Both the position numbers and the translations under genes were made by a program. Of a stretch of 44,359 nt of DNA, positions 25,514 to 34,245 are shown piece after piece (position 1 is the first letter of the stretch; every line of letters begins with the position of its first letter). This stretch comes from an uncultured Opitutaceae bacterium. Its GTDB lineage: Bacteria; Verrucomicrobiota; Verrucomicrobiia; Opitutales; Opitutaceae. The stretch covers positions 1-44,359 of the forward strand of contig CAISPT010000057.1 in assembly GCA_903887455.1 (NCBI GenBank), given 5' to 3'. Under the pieces are notes generated by a model. The model was given only the letters and a program-made list of their open reading frames with translations, made no database searches and was not told the origin of the DNA.

Positions 25514-26290
25514 ATGAGAGTCGCCGCCCATGTGGTCGAGGCACGGCGGGAGTCGCTGTCGCGCCTCCTTGAGCGGCACCGCTACCTCTCCGTGCCCGAG
25601 CTCGCCCGCCAGCTCGGGGTGTCGGAGCCAACCGCCCGCAGGGATCTGTCCGTCCTCGCCGGCCAGAAGCGGATCACACGCACCCACGGCGGGGCCATGC
25701 CCGAGATCGAGGTCACCTTCGCGTCACTGCGGGAGCGTGCGCGCGTGGCGCGGCAGGCGAAGGCCCGGATTGCGCGGCGCGCCCACGGATTCCTGGAGGC
25801 TGGAAGCTGCTGCTACCTTGACGCGGGCACGACGATGCTGGCGCTCGCGCTCCAGCTGAGGGCACACCCCGTGCACGGGATCACCGTGCTGACGAACAAC
25901 CTGGCGGCCGCCAACGCGCTGAGTGGCTCAGACCAGGTTGACCTCAGGCTGACCGGCGGGAGGTGGCTCAGCCGCCAGGCCTTCCTTTTCGGCCCGGAGG
26001 CAAGCCGCGCGATAGACCTGTGGGACATCGACACCGCGTTCTTCTCGGCCGAGGGGATGGACGCCGAGGGCCTCTGGAACACCCAGCCCGAGGTGGTTGA
26101 GATGCAGCGCAAGGTGATAGCCAAGGCTAGGCGGGTCGTCTTCTGCATCGACTCCGGCAAACTGGGGCACTCAACCCCGAACCGGCTCACCACCTGGGAC
26201 AAGGTCCAGCACCTGGTGAGCGACGCCTCCCCCTCACTTCTTGCTTCCCGTGGGATCCCCCTTCGAAGGCAAGCCATCCTTTCCGCCTGA
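25514..26290 (+). CDS. DeoR-family transcriptional regulator
   Basis: A 258-residue sugar-responsive repressor. The N-terminal winged helix-turn-helix (about 15-62) has RLLERHRYLSVPELARQLGVSEPTARRDLSVLAGQKRITRTHGGA, the family DNA-binding signature. The C-terminal sensor domain is isomerase-like, with CCYLDAGTTMLAL, VLTNNLAAANAL, LRLTGGRWL, AFFSAEGMDAEGLWN and VFCIDSGKLG, and binds a phosphorylated sugar in this family. The gene is the first of the fucose/rhamnose operon, 13 nt before the isomerase gene, and sits behind the inverted repeat at 25467-25499. The ATG at 25514 follows CTTCCCCC. Confidence 0.92.
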   Translation: MRVAAHVVEARRESLSRLLERHRYLSVPELARQLGVSEPTARRDLSVLAGQKRITRTHGGAMPEIEVTFASLRERARVARQAKARIARRAHGFLEAGSCCYLDAGTTMLALALQLRAHPVHGITVLTNNLAAANALSGSDQVDLRLTGGRWLSRQAFLFGPEASRAIDLWDIDTAFFSAEGMDAEGLWNTQPEVVEMQRKVIAKARRVVFCIDSGKLGHSTPNRLTTWDKVQHLVSDASPSLLASRGIPLRRQAILSA

Positions 26291-26302
26291 CCCCTGCCCC
26301 CC

Positions 26303-27928
26303 ATGAAGAAGAAACAAAAGACGATCCTGCTCGTGGCCAACGGTGACCTTCGCCCCTCGGCCAACAAGACCTGCTGGCCCGCACAGCAGACGATGGAGGC
26401 GGCCCTCACCGCGGCGCTGGCCGGCCTTGGCTACGCCCTTAAGCGCGCCCACCCCTACAAGCCCAAGCAGGGCCACGGCTTCATCGGCTCCCAGAAGGAA
26501 GGGATGGAGGTGTTTGCCCGGATCGACCGAGGTACGCCGCTCATCGTGGCCGAGGCCGTCTGGCAGTACTCGCACCACCTGCTCCACGGGCTCATCTCGC
26601 ACGAGGCCCCCGTCCTCACCGTGGCCAACTGGAGCGGGACCTGGCCGGGGCTGGTCGGAATGCTCAACCTGAACGGCTCGCTCACGAAGGCCGGGGTCCC
26701 CTACTCGACTCTCTGGAGCGAGGACTTCACGGACCGGTACTTCCTAGACGGGCTCTCGAGCTGGCTCGGCACGGGCAAGGTCAGGCACAGGACCCGGCAC
26801 GTGCAGCCGCTGGCTCGTGCGAAAGTTCCGGTCCGGGCCGCCGCCGTGGCCCGAAGGATCGCGGCCGACCTGCGCCTCCGAAAATCCATCATGGGCATCT
26901 TCGACGAGGGCTGCATGGGCATGTACAACGCCGTGATCCCCGACGAGCTGCTATTTCAGACGGGGGTCTACAAGGAGCGGCTGTCGCAGTCGGCGCTCTA
27001 CTACGCCACGACCCAGGTGCCCGACTCCGAGGCCCGCTCCGTGTATTCATGGCTCCTGGCCAAGGGCATGACGTTCCACTTGGGCGCAAACGAGGAAACG
27101 GACCTCACCGAGCGCCAGGTCCTCCTGCAGTGCAAGATGTACGTCGCCGCCCTCCGCATCGCCGACGACTTCGGGTGCGAGAGCATCGGGATCCAGTACC
27201 AGCAGGGGCTCAAGGACCTGCTGCCGGCAAGCGACCTGGTCGAGGGTATCCTTAACAACGCCGACCGGCCACCAGTGAGGAACGCCGCAGGCCGGGTCAT
27301 CCTCCCAGGCAGGCCCCTCACCCATTTCAACGAGGTCGACGAATGCGCGGGCCTAGACGGCGTGCTGACGAACCGCGTGCACACGGCCCTGGGTCAGCCC
27401 GTCGAGAGCACCCTCCACGACCTTCGCTGGGGCGACTGGGACAGGAGCGGCACGACCGGGGAGTACGTCTGGGTCTTCCTGATCTCCGGGAGCGCGCCGC
27501 CGGCCCACCACGTCGGAGGCTACCGGGGCACCGACTCGATGAGGCAGCCGCCGATGTACTTCCGCCTGGGCGGCGGCACCGTCAGGGGCGTGGCCAGGCC
27601 GGGAGAGATCGTGTGGAGCCGGGTCTTTGTCGAGGGCGGGAAGCTAAAGATGGACCTCGGGAGGGCCAAGGCGATCTCCCTTCCCGAAGCGGAGACCCAG
27701 CGCCGCTGGCGGGAGACGACCGTGCAGTGGCCGATCATGCACGCGGTGACCTACGGCGTCACCCGCGACCAGATGATGGCGCGCCACAAGGCCAACCACA
27801 TCCAGGTCGCCTATGCTAGGAGCGCCAGGGAAGCGGACCTGGCGCTGTACGCTAAGGCCGCCCTTGCGGCCGAGCTCGGGCTCGAGGTGAGCCTGTGCGG
27901 CACGAAAGCCGACGGGAGCCCATTCTGA
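26303..27928 (+). CDS. L-fucose isomerase-like (FucI/AraA superfamily) isomerase
   Basis: A 541-residue cytoplasmic aldose-ketose isomerase, best matched to the L-fucose isomerase-like family: N-terminal [84 protein letters not shown] and [11 protein letters not shown]. Candidate metal ligands are E344, D346 and E347 in FNEVDEC and a late His in HKANH (495-499); I did not align them to E. coli E337, D361 and H528. In this operon it precedes RhaE and RhaB-type enzymes, so it may isomerise L-rhamnose and/or L-fucose. The start has the C-rich leader (GCCCCCC-ATGAAG) and lies 13 nt after deoR. Confidence 0.8.
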   Translation: MKKKQKTILLVANGDLRPSANKTCWPAQQTMEAALTAALAGLGYALKRAHPYKPKQGHGFIGSQKEGMEVFARIDRGTPLIVAEAVWQYSHHLLHGLISHEAPVLTVANWSGTWPGLVGMLNLNGSLTKAGVPYSTLWSEDFTDRYFLDGLSSWLGTGKVRHRTRHVQPLARAKVPVRAAAVARRIAADLRLRKSIMGIFDEGCMGMYNAVIPDELLFQTGVYKERLSQSALYYATTQVPDSEARSVYSWLLAKGMTFHLGANEETDLTERQVLLQCKMYVAALRIADDFGCESIGIQYQQGLKDLLPASDLVEGILNNADRPPVRNAAGRVILPGRPLTHFNEVDECAGLDGVLTNRVHTALGQPVESTLHDLRWGDWDRSGTTGEYVWVFLISGSAPPAHHVGGYRGTDSMRQPPMYFRLGGGTVRGVARPGEIVWSRVFVEGGKLKMDLGRAKAISLPEAETQRRWRETTVQWPIMHAVTYGVTRDQMMARHKANHIQVAYARSAREADLALYAKAALAAELGLEVSLCGTKADGSPF

Positions 27929-27929
27929 A

Positions 27930-28706
27930 GTGAACCCTACACCTTCCCGCCCCGCCTCGGTGAGGCGCCAGCTCCTCTCCCTCTCGCACGACCTTGGCCG
28001 CGAGGACCGGGGGCTTGCGATCCTCGGGGAGGGCAACACCTCGGCGCGGCTCGCCAGCGCGACCTTCCTGGTCAAGGCGAGCGGCTTCAACATGGAGACC
28101 CTCACCTCTGGAGGCCTGACGGAGTGCCGCTTCGACGCGCTCCTCGGGCTCCTCGAGAACGGGAAGGCGGACGACGCCGAGGTGAACCGGGTGCTCCTGG
28201 CTTCCCGCGTGAGCGCCTCCTCAAGGAAGCCTTCCGTGGAGGCCATGTTCCACGCGTACCTCCTCTCGCTCCCCGGCATCAACTTCGTCGGCCACACCCA
28301 CCCTGTCGCCGTGAACGGTGTCCTTTGCTCCGACGGAGCGGCTTCGCTTGCCCACCGCAGGCTTTTTCCCGACGACATCGTGTGCTGCGGGGAGGACTCC
28401 GTGCTCGTCCCGTACACCGACCCGGGCCTGAGCCTGGCCCGGGCGATCCGCAGCGAGACCGAGCGTTTCGTCCGGAGGCACGGCTCGGCGCCACGGGTGA
28501 TCCTCCTACAGAACCACGGGCTGATCGCCCTGGGCGCGACCCCGCCTGCCGTATTGGCCGCCACCTTGATGGCGGAAAAGGCCGCCCGGATCCTGACAGC
28601 CGCCTCCTCCTTGGGTCGCAGCCCGCGCTTCCTCACAGCCAGGCAGGTCCGCCGGATCGGCGGCCGCCCCGACGAGCACCACCGCCAGCGCATCCTCGGC
28701 CTCTAG
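27930..28706 (+). CDS. class II aldolase (FucA/AraD family)
   Basis: A 258-residue zinc aldolase/epimerase-like protein. It shows LAILGEGNTSAR and FLVKASG for phosphate binding, KPSVEAMFHAYLL with the catalytic Glu, NFVGHTHPVAVNG with two zinc His, and ILLQNHGLIALG with a further zinc His. A FucA-type aldolase would cleave the ketose 1-phosphate to DHAP and L-lactaldehyde. The next gene already carries an aldolase domain, so this one may handle a different sugar or act as a paralogue. It starts with GTG one base after the isomerase stop and ends with CTAG. Confidence 0.85.
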   Translation: MNPTPSRPASVRRQLLSLSHDLGREDRGLAILGEGNTSARLASATFLVKASGFNMETLTSGGLTECRFDALLGLLENGKADDAEVNRVLLASRVSASSRKPSVEAMFHAYLLSLPGINFVGHTHPVAVNGVLCSDGAASLAHRRLFPDDIVCCGEDSVLVPYTDPGLSLARAIRSETERFVRRHGSAPRVILLQNHGLIALGATPPAVLAATLMAEKAARILTAASSLGRSPRFLTARQVRRIGGRPDEHHRQRILGL

Positions 28707-28716
28707 CCCCCTCTCC

Positions 28717-30909
28717 ATGAAACCCTACCGCCATGTGAACAACCTCTGGGACGACAAGAAGGCCGCCGCGCTCGACCCGGTCGGCCGCCTCGTCTACCGC
28801 TCAAACCTCCTCGGGAGCGACCAGCGCATCACCAATACCGGGGGTGGAAACACCTCCTCGAAGATCACCGAGCGGGATCCGCTGACCGGGCAACCCGTCG
28901 AGGTCCTCTGGGTCAAGGGCTCCGGAGGTGACCTAAGGACCAGCACCCGCGAGAACTTCTCTTCCCTCTACCAGTCAAAGCTACTCGGCCTGCAGCCCCT
29001 CTACGCCGCGAGGACGGACAAGGGCCTCAAGTCCCGGGCCGAGGACGACATGGTGGGCATGTTCCCCCACACGACCTTCAACCTGAACCCCAGGGCCCCC
29101 TCCATCGACACGCCGCTCCACAGCTTCCTGCCGGGCAGGCACGTGGACCACATGCACCCCAACGCGGTGATCGCCGTCGCGGCGACGGCGGACTGCGAGC
29201 GCCTCACCCGGGAAATCTTCGGGGGGAGGATGGCCTACGTTCCGTGGATGAGGCCCGGCTTCGAGCTCGGCCTGGCCATGCAGGAAATCGCCCATGCGCA
29301 GCCGGATGTCCGCGCGATCATGATGGGTCAGCACGGCTTCATATCCTGGGACGACGACGACAAGGAGTGCTACACGGCGACACTCGGCTTCATCGAGGAG
29401 GCCGCCGAATACATTGAGGCGAAGTACCAGGCCAAGGGCGGCGACAACGCGGCATTCGGGGGCGCCAAGCACCGCTCCCTGGAGCCCGGCGCACGCCGGG
29501 CGGTCCTCGCGGCCATCCTTCCCTGGCTCCGGGGGAAGGTCTCGTCGGAGCGGCGCCTGATTGGCACGGTGCAGGACGACGAAAAGACCCTCCGGTTCGT
29601 CAATTCCAGCGACGCCGCGCGCTTGGCCGAGCTCGGGACCAGCTGTCCCGACCACTTCCTGAGGACCAAGATCAAGCCGTTGTACGTCGCCTGGGACCCC
29701 CAGTCCGGCGACACGGCCTCGCTCCGGGCCGCAATCTTCAAGGGGATCGAGGGCTACCGCGCGGACTACGCGGCCTACTACGCCAAATGCAGGCGACCGG
29801 ACTCGCCCGCCATGCGGGATCCGAACCCCACCGTGGTGCTCATCCCCGGGATCGGCATGGTCACGTGGGGCAAGGACAAGTCGGAGAGCCGGGTCACCGC
29901 CGAGTTCTACACCTGCGCGATCGAGGTCATGAGGGGCGCCGAGGCGATCGACCGCTACATCGCCCTACCCCAGCAGGAGGCCTTCGACATCGAGTACTGG
30001 CTCCTCGAGGAGGCGAAGCTCCGGCGCATGCCGCCGGAGAAGGAGCTAGCCCGGCAGGTGGCGATTGTCGTCGGCGCCGGTTCGGGCATTGGACGCGAGA
30101 CCGCCCTTCGCCTCGTTCGCGAGGGCACCCACGTCGTTTGCGTGGACCTGAACGAGGGCGCGGCGCAATCGACGGCGAAGGAGATCACCGACAAGCACGG
30201 ACTTGGCATCGGGGTCGGCGGGAGCGGGATCTCGAGCTGCGGCCCGGCCCTGGGTCTGGCCGCGAACGTCACCGACCGCTCGAGCATCCGTGCGATGCTG
30301 GACCAGGTCGCGCTCGCGTACGGCGGCTTTGACCACATCTGCGTGACTGCGGGGATATTCGTTCCGAGCGACACGACAGGCCACATCCCCGACGAGAAAT
30401 GGGCGGCCACCTTCGCGATCAACGTCACGGGCAGCTACCTGGTGGCCGACGAGGCCGCCAAGACGTGGTCCGACCAGGGCCTAAAGGGGAGCCTGGTGCT
30501 CACGACCTCGGCGAACGCCGCCGTGGCCAAGAAGGGCTCGCTCGCCTACGACACCTCGAAGGCCGCGGCGAACCACCTGGTGCGCGAGCTGGCGATCGAG
30601 CTGGCGCCACTCGTGCGCGTGAACGGGGTGGCTCCAGCCACGGTGGTGCAGGGCTCCGCGATGTTCCCACGGGACCGTGTGATCGGTTCCCTGGCCAAGT
30701 ACAAGATCCCCTACCGCGACGACGAGCCGACGGAGTCGCTGGTGTCCAAGCTCGCGCAGTTTTACGCCGACAGGACGCTCACCAGGTCGCCGATCACCCC
30801 CGCCGACCAGGCAGAGGCCTACTTCCTCCTCGTCTCAGGAAGGCTCTCCAAGACCACCGGGCAGATAATCACTGTCGACGGGGGCCTCCACGAAGCCTTT
30901 CTTCGCTAG
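28717..30909 (+). CDS. rhaE: bifunctional rhamnulose-1-phosphate aldolase / short-chain dehydrogenase (RhaE type)
   Basis: A 730-residue fusion. Residues 1-430 are a class II aldolase: RITNTGGGNTSSKI, LWVKGSGGDL, DHMHPNAVIA with paired zinc His and MGQHGFISWDDDD. From about 445 follows a short-chain dehydrogenase: VAIVVGAGSGIGRETALR, CVTAGIFVPSD, TTSANAAVAKKG, YDTSK catalytic Tyr/Lys and TVDGGLHEAFLR. The layout equals the Bacillus RhaEW type, where the aldolase gives DHAP and L-lactaldehyde and the dehydrogenase oxidises the lactaldehyde. This makes a microcompartment unnecessary. ATG 28717 follows CCCCTCTCC and is 10 nt after the previous stop; 2 nt separate its stop from the kinase GTG. 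Confidence 0.93.
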   Translation: MKPYRHVNNLWDDKKAAALDPVGRLVYRSNLLGSDQRITNTGGGNTSSKITERDPLTGQPVEVLWVKGSGGDLRTSTRENFSSLYQSKLLGLQPLYAARTDKGLKSRAEDDMVGMFPHTTFNLNPRAPSIDTPLHSFLPGRHVDHMHPNAVIAVAATADCERLTREIFGGRMAYVPWMRPGFELGLAMQEIAHAQPDVRAIMMGQHGFISWDDDDKECYTATLGFIEEAAEYIEAKYQAKGGDNAAFGGAKHRSLEPGARRAVLAAILPWLRGKVSSERRLIGTVQDDEKTLRFVNSSDAARLAELGTSCPDHFLRTKIKPLYVAWDPQSGDTASLRAAIFKGIEGYRADYAAYYAKCRRPDSPAMRDPNPTVVLIPGIGMVTWGKDKSESRVTAEFYTCAIEVMRGAEAIDRYIALPQQEAFDIEYWLLEEAKLRRMPPEKELARQVAIVVGAGSGIGRETALRLVREGTHVVCVDLNEGAAQSTAKEITDKHGLGIGVGGSGISSCGPALGLAANVTDRSSIRAMLDQVALAYGGFDHICVTAGIFVPSDTTGHIPDEKWAATFAINVTGSYLVADEAAKTWSDQGLKGSLVLTTSANAAVAKKGSLAYDTSKAAANHLVRELAIELAPLVRVNGVAPATVVQGSAMFPRDRVIGSLAKYKIPYRDDEPTESLVSKLAQFYADRTLTRSPITPADQAEAYFLLVSGRLSKTTGQIITVDGGLHEAFLR

Positions 30910-30911
30910 GC

Positions 30912-32333
30912 GTGAAAGCCGTCCACTGCGCAGCCGTAGACCTGGGGGCAAGTTCCGGCCGGGTGATCGTGGGCTCGTGGGTACGGGGCCGCCTTTCACT
31001 TAGAGAGGTTCACCGCTTCCCCGTCCAGTTCAGGTCGCTCGGCGACGAGGACTACTGGGACCTCCCCACCCTCTGGTCGGAGGTCCGTGCGGGTCTCCTT
31101 AAGGCCCGGCTCGAGTTTCCTGGGCTTGCCTCGGTCGGCGTCGACACCTGGGGCGTCGACTACGCGCTCGTCGACCGCGTGGGTCGCCTCGTCTACCCCG
31201 TGCACGCCTACCGCGACCGCCGGACCCAGCCCGGGCTCAAGCGCCTGGCCAGGACGGGCCTCGGCAGGATCTACGCTGAGACGGGGGTACCGAACGTGTT
31301 TTACAACACGAGCCTCCAGCTCGAGGCGATGCTGCGCAATCATCCCCGTGTTCGGGAGACCGCCGACCGGTGTCTCTTCCTTCCCGACTACTTCAATTTC
31401 CTCCTGTCCGGCCGGATGGAGAACGAGGTTTCGATCTCCAGCACCTCCCAGCTCCTCGGCCTGTCGCGGCGGACCTGGTCGGGGGCCGCGCTGCGCCGCT
31501 TTGGAATTCCCGCCCGCTGGTTCAGGAGGCCGGTCCCCGCCGGCACACGCCTTGGGAAGGTGGCGTCGATTCCGGAACTGAAAGGAATGAGCGTCATCGC
31601 GGTCCCGGGGCACGACACGGCCTGCGCCTACGACGCCATGCCCGCCGACCCCTCGGGCACCGACCTCTTTATCAGCTCCGGAACCTGGTCCCTTGTCGGG
31701 TTCGAGAGCGCCAGGCCGCTAGTCGGGGTGGAGGCCCTCCGGGCACGCATCTCAAACGAGCGTACGGGGCGCGGCGGCTTCCGGCCGCTTACCAACGTGA
31801 TCGGCCTGTGGCTGCTTGAGCGCACACTCGTGGACCTGGGGTGCCGACCCGAGTCTGGTGCCGATTGGGAGGCGCTCCTCTCCAGGGCGGGCCGCCTTCC
31901 GGCCCCCCGACGCCTGTTGGATGTTACCTCGCCCGCCTTCGCCAACCCGCCCTCGATGCGCCGCGAGGTCGACAAGCAGCTACGGAGCCGGGGCGAGGCG
32001 CCCCCTCGAGACCCTGCGGGCTACGCGCGGCTCATCTGCGACTCCCTGGGGGCAGGCCATGCCGACGCCGCGCGAACCTTCGAGAGGCTTTCCGGCAAGG
32101 TCTTTCGGCGAATCCTCATCGTGGGCGGCGGCTCCAAGAACCCGCTCCTCTGCCAGGCCACGGCCGACCAGTCCTCCCTGCCTGTCGTCTCCTTTCAGAT
32201 CGAGGGGACGGCCGTGGGGAACATCGCCAGCCAACTCGTGGCGCATGGCGCCGTGGCCGACCTCTCGACCTTCCGGCAGCAGTTTGGCAGCAGCCTCAAG
32301 CAGGTGCTCTACACGCCCCGCAGGGAGGCCTAG
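30912..32333 (+). CDS. rhaB: rhamnulokinase-like FGGY kinase
   Basis: A 473-residue sugar kinase of the FGGY family that would phosphorylate L-rhamnulose or L-fuculose at O1. It shows the N-terminal phosphate motif AVDLGASSGRVIVG, SVGVDTWGVDYALVD, VFYNTSLQLEAML, PGHDTACAYDA, the ATPase loop FISSGTWSLVGFE and RILIVGGGSKNPLLCQATAD. These match RhaB rather than FucK by memory. I chose the GTG at 30912, two bases after the rhaE stop; the frame is open upstream inside rhaE. Its TAG shares a CTAG with the convergent transporter gene at 32330-32333. Confidence 0.9.
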   Translation: MKAVHCAAVDLGASSGRVIVGSWVRGRLSLREVHRFPVQFRSLGDEDYWDLPTLWSEVRAGLLKARLEFPGLASVGVDTWGVDYALVDRVGRLVYPVHAYRDRRTQPGLKRLARTGLGRIYAETGVPNVFYNTSLQLEAMLRNHPRVRETADRCLFLPDYFNFLLSGRMENEVSISSTSQLLGLSRRTWSGAALRRFGIPARWFRRPVPAGTRLGKVASIPELKGMSVIAVPGHDTACAYDAMPADPSGTDLFISSGTWSLVGFESARPLVGVEALRARISNERTGRGGFRPLTNVIGLWLLERTLVDLGCRPESGADWEALLSRAGRLPAPRRLLDVTSPAFANPPSMRREVDKQLRSRGEAPPRDPAGYARLICDSLGAGHADAARTFERLSGKVFRRILIVGGGSKNPLLCQATADQSSLPVVSFQIEGTAVGNIASQLVAHGAVADLSTFRQQFGSSLKQVLYTPRREA

Positions 32334-33556
32334 GTTGGCAGTTCCTGGCCCCGGGTCTCGGGGGCCAGCCAGATGAGGACCATTCCGAGGCCATAAACCA
32401 GGGTGACCACCGCACCCGCCCGGGCGAAGCTGCCCTCGAAGTGCCTCATCAGGGCGCTCATCTGCAGCGCCCCGACGGCGGCGATGAGCCGCCCGGCGTT
32501 GTAGGCGAACCCCTGGCCCGTCGCGCGCACCCGAGTCGGGAAGAGCTCGGGCAGGTAGAGGGGCGCCCAGCCAAAAAACGCCCCGGTCGAGGCCCCCACG
32601 AGGAAGGTCCACGCGAGGAAGGCCCCGCCGTAGCTTCCGACCGTGCGGAACAGCACCGAGCAGGACACGAGGGAGAGCAGGCAGATCGTGAAATAGGTCC
32701 AGCGCCGGCCGGTCCGCACGAGACCAATGCTCAGCAGGCAACCTGCGGCCGACCCGAGACCGATCAGGATCTGGGTGTAGGCCTTGGCCGCCGGCTGCGT
32801 CCCCCCCGTCAGCTGGTCCGCCCACGACGGCAGCCACTGCACCGATCCCCAAGTCCCGACCAGCATGATTCCGCAGAAGGCCGACGCCAGGAGCGTGCGG
32901 CGGACAAGACCCGGGGCGAAGACGTCGCGCAGGAGGTGTTTGTGGTCGGAAGCAGAGAGCTTCTCCCAGCGCTCGGATTCGGGGACGAAGCGAAGGATCA
33001 AGAACGTGAGGACCGCGGGGGCGGCGCCGACCAGGGCGACCCAGCGCCACGAGGACTGCGTGACCGCAAACCTGAGGCCGATGAACCCCATGAGCGCGAT
33101 GCCAAGGTTGCCTGCTGCTCCGATAACCCCGGAGAGCATGGGCCTTAACCTTCCCGGCCAAACCTCCATCACCAGGGCCACGCCGAGCGACCACTCCCCT
33201 CCCATGCCAAGCGCGGCAAAGAAGCGTGCCACCGTCAGCTGCTCGGGTGTCCTGGCAAAATAGGTGACGCCGGTGAACACGGAGTAGCACAGGATGCTCA
33301 GCGACATGGCCCTCACCCGGCCCAGCCGGTCGCCCAGCCACCCGAAGAGGAGGCCGCCGAGGGCAGCCCCGATCAGGTAGGCCGCGGTAACGATACCGAT
33401 CCAGTTGCCGACGAAGTGGGTGTCCGCCGCCATGCCGAGCGATCCTTGCATCTGCTGGAGCGCGGGGCCCGCGATCAGCGGGAAGAGCCCCATTTCTAGG
33501 CCATCGAACATCCACCCGAAGAACGCGGCCAGGAGAACGGTCAGGTTACGCCGCAT
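32330..33556 (-). CDS. MFS sugar/sugar-acid transporter
   Basis: A 408-residue inner-membrane permease with 12 predicted helices, two six-helix halves and an MFS loop (GWLGDRLGRVRAMSL) between helices 2 and 3. Other marks are MRRNLTVLLAAFFGWMFDGLEMGLFPL at the N-terminus and GWAPLYLPELFPTRVRATGQGFAYNAGR in the second half. The overall pattern resembles the sialate/aromatic acid/sugar-acid symporter group. With the KDPG aldolase, SDR and GH88 neighbours it may import a uronate or a deoxysugar. It is convergent with the rhamnulokinase gene, sharing the CTAG stop. Confidence 0.88.
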   Translation of the reverse strand: MRRNLTVLLAAFFGWMFDGLEMGLFPLIAGPALQQMQGSLGMAADTHFVGNWIGIVTAAYLIGAALGGLLFGWLGDRLGRVRAMSLSILCYSVFTGVTYFARTPEQLTVARFFAALGMGGEWSLGVALVMEVWPGRLRPMLSGVIGAAGNLGIALMGFIGLRFAVTQSSWRWVALVGAAPAVLTFLILRFVPESERWEKLSASDHKHLLRDVFAPGLVRRTLLASAFCGIMLVGTWGSVQWLPSWADQLTGGTQPAAKAYTQILIGLGSAAGCLLSIGLVRTGRRWTYFTICLLSLVSCSVLFRTVGSYGGAFLAWTFLVGASTGAFFGWAPLYLPELFPTRVRATGQGFAYNAGRLIAAVGALQMSALMRHFEGSFARAGAVVTLVYGLGMVLIWLAPETRGQELPT

Positions 33557-33594
33557 CGGGGTTGCCTCGGTGTCGGTTCTTGCCGGCTCCGCCC

Positions 33595-34239
33595 CTAGGG
33601 CTTCGCCACACGGTTCGCCGCCGCCACGAACTCTCTGGCGCGCGCGGTGACCGCTGGCCAGTCGCGGGATTTGAGCGCTGCGGAGGAGACAAGCGCGCTT
33701 CCGGCCGCGGTCGCGAAGGCCCCGTTCCTCAGGAACTCGCCCACCGTCTCAGGGGTCACCCCGCCGGTCGGCATGATCTCGATCCTTGGGAAGGGAGCCT
33801 TGACCGACTTGATGTAGGCGGGCCCGAAGAACTCGGCGGGAAATATCTTAACGACGTCGGCGCCGAGTTCCCACGCAGTGTAGATCTCGGTGGGCGTCAG
33901 CGCACCGCAGAGGACCGCCACACCGGCCTCACGGCACGCCGCGATGACTTCCGGCCTGACCGCCGGGGTCACGATGAACTTTGCCCCCGCCGCGATCCCC
34001 TTCCGGGCGGTATCCGCGTCGAGCACGGTGCCGAGGCCAAGGAGGACTTGCGGCAGCTCCTTCGCCACCCGGGCGCACATGTCGAGCGCCCCGGGTGTCG
34101 TCATGGTGAGCTCGAGGCTGTCCAGCCCACCCTCAGCCAGCGCCCTGGCGCAGTCGAGAAGGCTGTCGGAGCTGTCGGCCCGGATGAGGGCTATCACCTT
34201 GCCCGCCTTGAGACGGGCCAGCACGTCGTTCTTGTTCAT
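33595..34239 (-). CDS. eda: KDPG/KHG aldolase (Eda)
   Basis: A 214-residue class I aldolase that would split 2-keto-3-deoxy-6-phosphogluconate to pyruvate and glyceraldehyde 3-phosphate, or a related keto-deoxy acid. Catalytic Glu is E43 (LELTMTT), the phosphate/pyruvate loop is GLGTVLD, and the Schiff-base Lys is K131 (DVVKIFPAEFFG), followed by MPTGGV. This closes a uronate or oxidative sugar route. It lies 6 nt after the SDR stop on the same strand and upstream of the transporter, so the minus-strand genes 38509 to 32330 could form one operon. Confidence 0.93.
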   Translation of the reverse strand: MNKNDVLARLKAGKVIALIRADSSDSLLDCARALAEGGLDSLELTMTTPGALDMCARVAKELPQVLLGLGTVLDADTARKGIAAGAKFIVTPAVRPEVIAACREAGVAVLCGALTPTEIYTAWELGADVVKIFPAEFFGPAYIKSVKAPFPRIEIMPTGGVTPETVGEFLRNGAFATAAGSALVSSAALKSRDWPAVTARAREFVAAANRVAKP

Positions 34240-34245
34240 AAGGGT

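Noticed and set aside
25514-32333. Bacterial microcompartment for fucose/rhamnose
   Set aside because: No shell protein or encapsulation-peptide gene is present; the aldolase-dehydrogenase fusion explains lactaldehyde removal instead.
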